Source: Candidatus Coatesiibacteriota bacterium
GTDB taxonomy: Bacteria > RBG-13-66-14
Direction of reading: 5' to 3'
Assembly (NCBI GenBank): GCA_030631385.1
Contig: DAOVLG010000028.1
Span: 1-11,189, forward strand
Length of the DNA: 11,189 nucleotides
Positions 6,155-11,189 of the stretch are shown here, in pieces. Made by a program: the position numbers and the translations under genes. The stretch's first letter is position 1. Each line of letters begins with the position of its first letter. Under the pieces are notes generated by a model. It searched no databases. It saw nothing but the letters and a program-made list of their open reading frames with translations, and had not been told where the DNA came from.

Positions 6155-6161
6155 CGCCCGC

Positions 6162-6191
6162 TTTACCGTGGGGCCTCCCGCCCTGTATAAT
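6162..6191 (+). promoter_or_regulatory. Candidate sigma-70 promoter for the M20 peptidase gene
   Basis: TATAAT at 6186-6191 is a perfect -10; TTTACC at 6162-6167 (4 of 6 matches) lies 18 bases upstream. The start codon follows 38 bases after the -10. The element is divergent to, and about ten bases from, the candidate prfB promoter. Confidence 0.6.
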
Positions 6192-6229
6192 GAGCATTTG
6201 AGTTTACACCTCAGAATCCGAGGTTTCCG

Positions 6230-7579
6230 ATGAGCGACGTATCCGGCCTGCGCGACGAGGCCGTCGGGCTGCTCTCGGCCCTGATCCGTTTCGACACCAC
6301 CAACCCGCCGGGTAATGAGCTCGAATGCGCCCGTTTCCTCGCCGACTGGCTGACCGAGCGGGGCCTCTCCGCCGAGGTTATCGAGAGCGGGGCCGGACGG
6401 GGGAACGTCACGGCCCTGGTGCCGGGAGACGAAAAAAAGAAGCCGCTTCTGATCCTGGGGCACCTGGACGTGGTGCCGGCGGGAGATTTAACCAAGTGGC
6501 GCCGGGACCCCTTCGGGGGCGAGATCGCCGAGGGCTGCGTCTGGGGACGGGGGGCCATTGACTGCAAGGGCGTGGTGGCGGCCCAGGCGGTGGCCCTGGC
6601 TGAACTTACCCGGATCGGCAACGAGGGGGAGCGGCCGGTGCGCTTTTTAGCCACGGCCGACGAGGAGGTGGGCGGCAAGGCCGGGATCGGCTGGATTCTC
6701 CAGAACCGCCCCGAGCTGGCCGACTGCTGGGCCTCGATCACCGAGGGAGGCGGTGAGGTCTACATCATGGGCCAGAGGCGGTTCGCCTCCTTCATGGTGG
6801 GGGAGAAGGGGCAGCTTAGATTACGCTTCACCATCCAGGGCACCCAGGGGCACGCCGCGGTACCCTTGAACGATCAGGCAATGTACGTTCTGGGTGAGGT
6901 CCTGCGCCGGTTGGAAAAACTGGAGCCCGAGTACCGGGTGATCCCGTCAAACCGTGAGCTGCTGGACCAGGTGCTGAGCGGGAGCGGCCTGGAGCGGAAA
7001 TACACGCGTAGATTGGAGCGGGGGGACGGACGGGCCTGGTCGAAGTTCCTGAATCTGGCGGGCGGGATGGCCGTCCGGATGCCCCAGATTGTCAGGGCGA
7101 TCTACACCGACACCCTTTCCCCGACCATGGTCGAGGGCAGCGATAAGATCAACGTCATCCCCGGCGAGGTGATCCTTAATTGCGATTGCCGCCTCTTGCC
7201 CGGTAGCGAGCCCGAGGACAAGCTGGCCAAGATAAAAAAACTGGTCGCCGATCTGCCCGTGGAGGTGACGGTAGAGAACGCCCACTCCGCCAGCATCTCG
7301 TCCCTGGATCATCCGGTGGTTGAAACCGTGCGCAGACTCCTGCCGGAGTGGGAAGACGGACTCGAACTTCTCCCAACCATCTGCCTGGGCGGGACCGACT
7401 CGCGCCAGCTCCGCTGGGCGGGCTACGAGGCTTACGGGTACGTTCCGTTCCCCTCGGAGCCGAATCTTAAGGACATGCCGTCCCGGGTGCACGGGGTGGA
7501 CGAGCGGCTTGAGCTGGAAATAGTGGGGGAGATAACCAGAAGGACCCTGGATCTGGTCCGGGAGCTGCGGCGGCGGTAG
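6230..7579 (+). CDS. M20-family metallopeptidase / deacylase (ArgE/DapE/ACY1 type)
   Basis: 449 residues, ATG at 6230 with GAGG at 6219-6222; TAG stop. The family uses two zinc ions to hydrolyse amide bonds of peptides or N-acyl amino acids in the cytoplasm. Expected ligands are visible: His78 in GHLDVVP (with Asp80), Asp111 in GRGAIDCKG, Glu145 (general base) and Glu146 in TADEEVGG, Glu172 in ITEGGG, and His421 in SRVHGVDE. A central dimerisation lid domain runs from about 190 to 310 (QGTQGHAAVP at its start). The length fits the family. No residue decides between carboxypeptidase, dipeptidase and deacetylase. The gene is divergent from prfB and ends at a hairpin with a T-run, so it appears to be a single-gene unit. 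GC matches the high-GC background. Confidence 0.92.
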   Translation: MSDVSGLRDEAVGLLSALIRFDTTNPPGNELECARFLADWLTERGLSAEVIESGAGRGNVTALVPGDEKKKPLLILGHLDVVPAGDLTKWRRDPFGGEIAEGCVWGRGAIDCKGVVAAQAVALAELTRIGNEGERPVRFLATADEEVGGKAGIGWILQNRPELADCWASITEGGGEVYIMGQRRFASFMVGEKGQLRLRFTIQGTQGHAAVPLNDQAMYVLGEVLRRLEKLEPEYRVIPSNRELLDQVLSGSGLERKYTRRLERGDGRAWSKFLNLAGGMAVRMPQIVRAIYTDTLSPTMVEGSDKINVIPGEVILNCDCRLLPGSEPEDKLAKIKKLVADLPVEVTVENAHSASISSLDHPVVETVRRLLPEWEDGLELLPTICLGGTDSRQLRWAGYEAYGYVPFPSEPNLKDMPSRVHGVDERLELEIVGEITRRTLDLVRELRRR

Positions 7580-7604
7580 GCGTTGGTTTATCGCGAGCAA
7601 CGAT

Positions 7605-7638
7605 GTAGGGACGGGTCTTTAGACCCGTCCGCTTTTTT
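7605..7638 (+). terminator. Rho-independent terminator of the M20 gene, made from a GTAGGG-type repeat (copy G)
   Basis: GGACGGGTCT (7609-7618) and AGACCCGTCC (7621-7630) pair perfectly, with an effective loop around TTT, and are followed by GC and six Ts (7633-7638). The unit starts with the family edge GTAGGGACGGG, so a repeat copy supplies the terminator stem. It lies 25 bases after the M20 stop. Confidence 0.8.
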
Positions 7639-7723
7639 ACCCCTCTCCCTAACCCTCTCCCCAAAGGGGCGAGGGGACATAAGGTAGCCCTCACCCCCGA
7701 CCCCCCTCCCACAGGGAGAGGGG
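7639..7723. repeat. CT-rich double-hairpin repeat (family 2, copy J)
   Basis: Pyrimidine-rich start ACCCCTCTCCCTAACC, a hairpin CCTCTCCCC-AAA-GGGGCGAGG, a tail AGCCCTCACCCCCG, then a second hairpin CCCCTCCC-ACA-GGGAGAGGGG. The same order recurs at 10280-10340. It fills the convergent gap between the M20 gene and prmC. Confidence 0.75.
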
Positions 7724-7740
7724 AGCCGCCGCGGTGGGGG

Positions 7741-8601
7741 TTACTTTAATTGAACGGCGGCGACGCGATCCCGGCCGGCCAGGTCCTTCCTTATTTCAAC
7801 CCGTTCAGCCTCGGCCAGTACCTCGAACAGCCGGCGCACGGCTCCACCCTGATCCGCGCCGATCTCGAGAAGCGCCCATCCCCCCGGTTTGACCAACCTC
7901 CGCACCGGTTCGGTGAGTTTTTTGTAGAAGCCGAGGCCGTCGCTCCCGCCGTCCAGGGCGGCGCGGGGGTCGTGATCGCGCACCTCGGGCTCGAGGTTGC
8001 CGATGTCCGGGGTACGGATGTATGGCGGGTTGCAGCAGAGGAGTTCCGCCGGTTCCGTCAGGTCCTCGGCGAGATTCGCCCGGATTGCCGTGACCCTGTT
8101 TTCCAGTCCGTTCAGCGCCGCGTTTTCCCCGGTCAGCTCGACGGCCTCTTTAAAGATGTCGGTGGCGATTATGCGGAGGTTCGGCCGGTTGGCGGCCAGG
8201 GCGCAGGCGATGTTGCCGATCCCGCAGCCGAGGTCGTAGGCCAGGCCGCCTTCCTTCGGCGCCAGTTCGATGGCCCACTCGACGAGGACCTCGGTCTCGG
8301 GCCGGGGGATGAAGACGCCGGGGCGGACCTTGAACCTCAGGCCGTAGAACCCGGTCTCGCCGAGGATGAGCTGGAGCGGCTCCCGGCGGGCGCGCCGCTC
8401 CACGTCGGCCAGAAAGCGCCGAAGCATTTCTTCTGTATGGGTCTCTCCCCTAAGATAAAGCTCGTGGCGCTCCAGGCCCAGGTGGTGGGCCAGGAGAAGC
8501 CCGGCGTCCCGCTTTGGCGAAGCGACACCGGCCTCCCTCAGTTCCTTTTCGGCGGCCCGGAGAATCTGGTGGAGATCAATCGCAGGATTCATTGTTTTCA
8601 C
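7741..8601 (-). CDS. prmC: Release factor glutamine methyltransferase (PrmC/HemK)
   Basis: 286 residues from a GTG at 8599-8601; an ATG nine bases further in (8590-8592), giving MNPAIDLHQIL, is equally plausible because neither has a clear ribosome site. TAA stop. The enzyme N5-methylates the glutamine of the GGQ loop in release factors RF1 and RF2. The N-terminal helical release-factor-binding domain (about 1-90) contains RDAGLLLAHHLG and is followed by the family hallmark GVFIPRPETEVLVE (95-108), SAM motif I YDLGCGIGN (122-130) and the catalytic NPPYI (191-195) that holds the target glutamine. Its substrate RF2 is encoded 1.6 kb away; the intervening M20 gene is on the opposite strand, so they are not one operon. 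The identification is confident. Confidence 0.95.
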   Translation of the reverse strand: MKTMNPAIDLHQILRAAEKELREAGVASPKRDAGLLLAHHLGLERHELYLRGETHTEEMLRRFLADVERRARREPLQLILGETGFYGLRFKVRPGVFIPRPETEVLVEWAIELAPKEGGLAYDLGCGIGNIACALAANRPNLRIIATDIFKEAVELTGENAALNGLENRVTAIRANLAEDLTEPAELLCCNPPYIRTPDIGNLEPEVRDHDPRAALDGGSDGLGFYKKLTEPVRRLVKPGGWALLEIGADQGGAVRRLFEVLAEAERVEIRKDLAGRDRVAAVQLK

Positions 8602-8610
8602 TGACTAGAA

Positions 8611-8642
8611 TACAAAAAGGCGGCCGATTAGACAGCCCTTTT
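8611..8642 (-). terminator. Possible terminator between DUF4282-like gene and prmC
   Basis: On the minus strand AAAAGGGC precedes CCGCCTTTTTGT with a loop of about ten bases. The stem is imperfect (a bulged G) but it ends in five Ts right after the DUF4282-like gene. This would separate it from prmC. Weak by eye; a folding calculation decides. Confidence 0.35.
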
Positions 8643-8652
8643 AAATGTTGAG

Positions 8653-8907
8653 CTATTTTTCGTTCAGTTTTTTTAACTCACCGTGGATTTGAAAAAGGAG
8701 GAGGAAGGTTTCGCAGAAGATGCGCCAAACAAAGGGGCCAAGGAGCATAATAAGTAGGCTAATCCAGTTGAAATACCAACCTAACCAAGAAAAAAACGTG
8801 TAAGCGCCGTAAACAAAAGCACCCACTGCGCCTATCCAGAAGAGGACCTTGATGATAACGGGCGTTATCATCGTACGGAAGTTTGCGAAATCGTTGAAAG
8901 TAGGCAT
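8653..8907 (-). CDS. Small two-helix membrane protein, DUF4282-like
   Basis: 84 residues, ATG at 8905-8907 with AAGGAG five bases upstream; TAG stop. The FRTMITPVIIKVLFWIG opening (10-26), then a second hydrophobic stretch (47-62) and the ending RIFCETFLLLFQIHGELKKLNE are the pattern of DUF4282 proteins: two membrane-spanning helices and a short charged cytoplasmic tail. The function of the family is unknown to me. It lies 64 bases after another small membrane protein gene on the same strand, with a hairpin repeat between them, so the two may be co-transcribed. GC is below that of prmC and the peptidase gene. Confidence 0.75.
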   Translation of the reverse strand: MPTFNDFANFRTMITPVIIKVLFWIGAVGAFVYGAYTFFSWLGWYFNWISLLIMLLGPFVWRIFCETFLLLFQIHGELKKLNEK

Positions 8908-8925
8908 TTTTTCTCCTTCATAATT

Positions 8926-8950
8926 TAGGGCGGCCCGCTGGGCCGCCCTA
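8926..8950. repeat. Hairpin repeat, copy H (11-bp perfect stem)
   Basis: TAGGGCGGCCC and GGGCCGCCCTA pair perfectly around a three-base GCT. There is no T-run on either strand, so it is more likely an intercistronic hairpin affecting RNA stability than a terminator. It sits between the two small membrane protein genes, 19 bases before the DUF4282-like start. Confidence 0.75.
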
Positions 8951-8971
8951 GCTCAAAAACGCGAGTCTAGC

Positions 8972-9397
8972 CTAGAAAAGCCAAGCTGCCCACTGGAATC
9001 CTTCTCCAAAGATGCCAAAATTAGCAAGCAGCCAGAAAAGACCTACGAGAATGCCGATGATGCCCAATATGCCCTGGAAGGGCGAGATCTTCTTAAATAA
9101 GTTCTCGCCTTTTTCACCCAGGAACTTGGCAATCAGGCTGAATCCCAGCAGGAAGCCGAGGAGTATCATGACGATTGCGGTTGCAAACCCCACAATACCA
9201 GCCAAACCCGCACCAAGCCAGGCAAAAGCGCTAAGAAGCTTGATAATTCCCCACACTAAAAGGACAATGCCGATAATACCCTGGTAGGGGCTTATCTTGC
9301 CGATGATGTCGGCTGCTTCCGGCTTCTTCTTGATGATCAGGCTCGCGGCGCCAAGCACACCACCGACGATCAGTGCAAGATAGGTAATCCAGTACAT
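8972..9397 (-). CDS. Small membrane protein with internal duplication, four predicted helices
   Basis: 141 residues, ATG at 9395-9397 with TTGGAGG six bases upstream; TAG stop. Four hydrophobic segments are predicted at about 3-22, 38-56, 63-90 and 107-125. Two positions carry nearly the same motif, KISPYQGIIGIVLLVWGI (34-51) and KISPFQGILGIIGILVGL (103-120), each followed by an aromatic-rich helix end, so the protein looks like a duplicated two-helix unit. Glycine and isoleucine dominate. I do not recognise the family and no catalytic residues are apparent. It is first of two small membrane protein genes on this strand, downstream of a gap with palindromes that could hold its promoter. Confidence 0.75.
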   Translation of the reverse strand: MYWITYLALIVGGVLGAASLIIKKKPEAADIIGKISPYQGIIGIVLLVWGIIKLLSAFAWLGAGLAGIVGFATAIVMILLGFLLGFSLIAKFLGEKGENLFKKISPFQGILGIIGILVGLFWLLANFGIFGEGFQWAAWLF

Positions 9398-9740
9398 AAA
9401 ACGCCTCCAACTTTTAGGGTTCGTGCACGAAAGAAATGAAGTGCGTGTGTCGTTCGCTACAGAAATCTGTAGTATTTATCAGTGCACACTACCCTAAATG
9501 CAGTTATCAGTGTATCAGATATGATAAACGAAAGGCAATCTTTTTTTTCCTCCTGGTTGCAGTACGCAATTATCCAAGACTGTCCCTTTCTACGCGCAAG
9601 ATGGTGGATAACGGTGTAGACGGGGCAGGTCCTAAAGACAACCAGAGGGTAACAGAACGTGGGGCCCGAGGCAACCCTTTTTCTCTTTGTGGTCCAATGC
9701 CGCGCGGACGGGCGGGATTCCGCGAACCGTGGGCGCCCCT
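9398..9740. other. Gene-free gap, AT-richer, with operator-like palindromes
   Basis: No convincing gene is seen; the two open frames here (plus 9436-9744 and minus 9457-9747) overlap each other and lack domain or membrane patterns. Near the start of the minus-strand membrane protein gene are TCGTGCACGA (9421-9430, perfect palindrome), CTACAGAAATCTGTAG (9457-9472, 7-bp arms) and TTATCAGTG twice (9476-9484 and 9504-9512). A weak minus-strand promoter could be TTGCCT (9533-9538) with TACACT (9509-9514) at 18 bases. At about 9616-9639 is a degenerate trace of the GTAGGG repeat family. Confidence 0.5.
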
Positions 9741-9769
9741 TTGACACGGTCCGCCGGTTTTTCTAGAAT
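9741..9769 (+). promoter_or_regulatory. Consensus sigma-70 promoter of the lipoprotein gene
   Basis: TTGACA at 9741-9746 is a perfect -35, TAGAAT at 9764-9769 matches 5 of 6 of the -10, and the spacer is exactly 17 bases. The lipoprotein start codon follows 36 bases later. Confidence 0.85.
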
Positions 9770-9805
9770 CCGACCCAGGTCATAAACCGCAACCCTGGAG
9801 GGGCG

Positions 9806-10213
9806 ATGAAGAGGATCATTCTGCCGATCCTGGCGGTCCTAATGCTGGTGCTGGCCTGCGGCGAGGGCAAGGGCCCGGAGCAGGTCGTAGACAACTTCCT
9901 TACTGCCTGCAAGGACAAGGACAAGGAGGCCGCCCTCGTAACCATTTACTCCGGGACCGAGGAGACCGGCGTCCAGGAGTATTTCCACGAACTGTGGAGC
10001 GATCTTGAATCGGACGATGTAGCCGTTGAGGGCTGGACCGAGCCCGAGGTCGTGGAAACCGAGGAGGTCAACGAGGAGGGGGTGGACGTTACGGAGGTCG
10101 CCTGGGTCGAGACCGACGTCACCGTCGACGAGGGGGGCGAAGAGGACACCGATACGGTCGGGTTCGAGGTGGTCCGAACCGAGCACGGCTGGTTCATCTT
10201 CGATATGGACTAG
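9806..10213 (+). CDS. Acidic NTF2-like (DUF4878-type) lipoprotein
   Basis: 135 residues, ATG at 9806, GGAGG at 9797-9801, TAG stop. The N-terminus KRIILPILAVLMLVLAC is a lipoprotein signal with the lipidated Cys at 18, so the mature protein of about 118 residues is attached to a membrane outside the cytoplasm. After a short linker, GPEQVVDNFLTACKDKDKEA (23-42) is the opening helix typical of DUF4878/NTF2-like small lipoproteins. The rest alternates strands and ends HGWFIFDMD, the usual last strand. It is very acidic, with many Glu and Asp between about 65 and 120. No catalytic residues are seen; the fold assignment is by pattern and the function is unknown. It stands alone, with its own strong promoter, and is convergent with the next gene. 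Confidence 0.75.
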   Translation: MKRIILPILAVLMLVLACGEGKGPEQVVDNFLTACKDKDKEAALVTIYSGTEETGVQEYFHELWSDLESDDVAVEGWTEPEVVETEEVNEEGVDVTEVAWVETDVTVDEGGEEDTDTVGFEVVRTEHGWFIFDMD

Positions 10214-10237
10214 GCCGAGTGTGATTTGGCTCTGAAT

Positions 10238-10263
10238 GTAGGGCGGCCCCTCTGCGGGCCGCC
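10238..10263. repeat. GTAGGG-type hairpin repeat, copy I
   Basis: GTAGGGCGGCCCCTCTGCGGGCCGCC, a stem formed by GGCGGCCC and GGGCCGCC around CTCTGC. The first 21 bases equal copy B at 461. It lies 24 bases after the lipoprotein stop and is followed by GTTTAG, too weak a T-run for a good terminator. Confidence 0.8.
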
Positions 10264-10279
10264 GTTTAGTTTATTAACC

Positions 10280-10398
10280 GCCCCCCTCCCCGGCCCTCCC
10301 CCCAGAGGGGGGAGGGGGAATAAGCCAGCCCTCACTCCGGCCCGTGAGCGACTGCTCCTCCCCAGAGGGGAGAGGGGGGATATGGCAACCCTCACCCT
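10280..10398. repeat. CT-rich double-hairpin repeat (family 2, copies K1 and K2)
   Basis: K1 (10280-10340) has CCCTCCCCCC-AGA-GGGGGGAGGG, a short AT-containing spacer and AGCCCTCACTCCGG, aligning over about 60 bases with copy J at 7639. K2 (10355-10398) repeats the plan: CTCCTCCCC-AGA-GGGGAGAG, spacer, AACCCTCACCC. Both lie in the convergent gap between the lipoprotein and the metallo-beta-lactamase-fold gene. Confidence 0.75.
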
Positions 10399-10401
10399 AT
10401 C

Positions 10402-11189
10402 TCAATCCCCGGCAAGGGCGACGGCCGGTGAGAAGGAGCCGTCGAAACGGCCGAGGCGGAAGGTCCGCCCGTCGGTCTCCAGGACGCAGGCGCCCCGCAA
10501 GCCGACGTCGTACAGCCAGCAGCCCGAGTCGGCCAACCGCCAGCGCACCTCGTCCGCCAGGAGTCCGCGATCCGGGAAGACCACCCCGTGTCCGGGCCTG
10601 AGCGCCGTTAAGAGGTCCGGCGTGGTGCTGGTGGCCGAGCCGTGGTGGGCCACCTTCAAAACGTCTATCTCCGTGGGTTCCCAGCGGTCCAGCAGCGCCC
10701 GTTCGCCGGCGCCCTCAAGATCGCCGGTGAAGAGCGCCTCGAAGTCGCCGTAGCGCAGGAGCAGAACCAGCGAGGCGTCGTTGGGCTCCCCGCCCGGGTG
10801 GGGGCGGTCGGAGTTCGAGAGGACGGTTATCTCCAGCTTCCCGTCTCGCGTGGGTATCGGTTCCCCGAAGCCGGGCAGGCACACCTCGGCCCCGGAGAGT
10901 TTTTCCGTCAGGAGGTAACGCAGGTATGCCTCGGTGACGAGATAGTCCGGCGGGCGGTAGACCCGCCCCACCTCGCACCGGTGAAACAGGGGGGTGAGAC
11001 CCGAGCAGTGGTCGGCGTTGGGATGGCTCAGACAGACCGTGTCTATCTCTTTGATGCCCCGTCTTCGCAGGTATTCTGCCACCGGCTCGGCGGTGTCCAT
11101 TCCGCCGTCTATGACGATCCGGTCGCCCGCCGGGCTCTCGATGAAGATCGCGTCGCCGCGGGTCACCGAGAAGAAGGTGATCCGCAACC
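10402..11189 (-). CDS. ComEC-type metallo-beta-lactamase-fold protein, C-terminal part (partial, 5' end outside or at right edge)
   Basis: The frame is open from the right edge to TGA at 10402-10404, about 262 residues. The pattern is the MBL domain found at the C-terminus of ComEC/Rec2 DNA-uptake proteins and in related secreted hydrolases: LRITFFSVTRGDAIFIES, IVIDGG, the metal motif SHPNADHCSGL, NDASLVLLLRYGDFEALFTGDLE, and VLKVAHHGSATSTTP. Two positions differ from the usual form: SVTRGDA in place of DVGQGDA, and HPNADH in place of HxHxDH. The second His is also often lost in ComEC proteins, so this alone does not prove inactivity. Only a TTG at 11185-11187 could serve as a start inside the window, so it is most likely truncated by the edge. 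Whether it is a full ComEC with membrane helices or a stand-alone MBL hydrolase cannot be decided here. Confidence 0.8.
   Translation of the reverse strand, partial: LRITFFSVTRGDAIFIESPAGDRIVIDGGMDTAEPVAEYLRRRGIKEIDTVCLSHPNADHCSGLTPLFHRCEVGRVYRPPDYLVTEAYLRYLLTEKLSGAEVCLPGFGEPIPTRDGKLEITVLSNSDRPHPGGEPNDASLVLLLRYGDFEALFTGDLEGAGERALLDRWEPTEIDVLKVAHHGSATSTTPDLLTALRPGHGVVFPDRGLLADEVRWRLADSGCWLYDVGLRGACVLETDGRTFRLGRFDGSFSPAVALAGD

Noticed and set aside
5380..6190. Long plus-strand open frames opposite prfB (and similar ones opposite the dehydrogenase, prmC and the M20 gene)
   Set aside because: High-GC shadow frames; their low-complexity translations lie opposite strongly supported genes.
6162..6191. 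Rho-independent terminator between prfB and the M20 gene
   Set aside because: The two genes diverge from this region, so a terminator is not expected; the AT-rich stretches fit -10 elements instead.
9612..9660. Possible small RNA gene such as SRP RNA, suggested by GGGGCAGGTCCTAAAGACAA
   Set aside because: The conserved SRP loop sequence and closing stems are absent; it fits better as a decayed GTAGGG-type repeat.
9436..9747. Overlapping open frames on both strands (plus 9436-9744, minus 9457-9747)
   Set aside because: They cover the same bases, have no recognisable domain, membrane pattern or good ribosome site, and the plus frame runs into the -35 box of the lipoprotein promoter.

Overview
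The window looks like a chromosomal segment from a high-GC, Gram-negative-type bacterium. Most genes are around 60-70% GC on sampled lines, there is a lipobox protein, and several proteins have membrane anchors. The gaps between genes carry many short dyad repeats, as in genomes of some uncultivated candidate phyla. The phylum cannot be fixed from the sequence alone, and no rRNA or tRNA is present.

Layout. Positions 1-368 (+) hold the 3' end of gyrA. A repeat-filled convergent gap follows. Next is a minus-strand operon-like trio (2746 to 630): a membrane-anchored class I methyltransferase, a membrane-anchored carboxypeptidase-regulatory-like protein and a D-2-hydroxyacid dehydrogenase. Upstream of it on the same strand lies the prfB cluster (6118 to 2848): prfB (release factor 2, with an intact programmed +1 frameshift site), a NucS/DUF91-like nuclease overlapping the end of prfB, and an Mrr-type restriction endonuclease with an EVE/PUA-like N-terminus. 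Divergent from prfB is an M20 metallopeptidase (6230-7579). Convergent to that is prmC (8601 to 7741), whose product methylates release factors. A lower-GC stretch follows with two small membrane proteins (DUF4282-like, and a 141-aa protein with an internal duplication) and a roughly 340-bp gap without a credible gene. A lipoprotein gene with a textbook sigma-70 promoter (9806-10213) and the C-terminal part of a ComEC-type metallo-beta-lactamase domain protein (minus strand, running off the right edge) complete the window.

Most notable signal. The restriction endonuclease gene appears to be a 1,071-bp insertion. The two halves of a 54-bp composite repeat lie on either side of it, each ending in the same 9 bases; rejoining them across one copy recreates a 54-bp element matching the architecture and length of the intact copy at 547-600. 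The inserted piece also begins with a 17-bp exact copy of the 3' end of prfB, including the Shine-Dalgarno sequence that the neighbouring nuclease gene uses. This suggests that solitary, probably defensive, nuclease genes are gained and moved around behind prfB, borrowing its translation signals.

Two repeat families are present: GTAGGG-type hairpins with covarying stems, and pyrimidine/purine-rich hairpins with an AGCCCTCACCCC tail. They occur together in all three convergent gaps.
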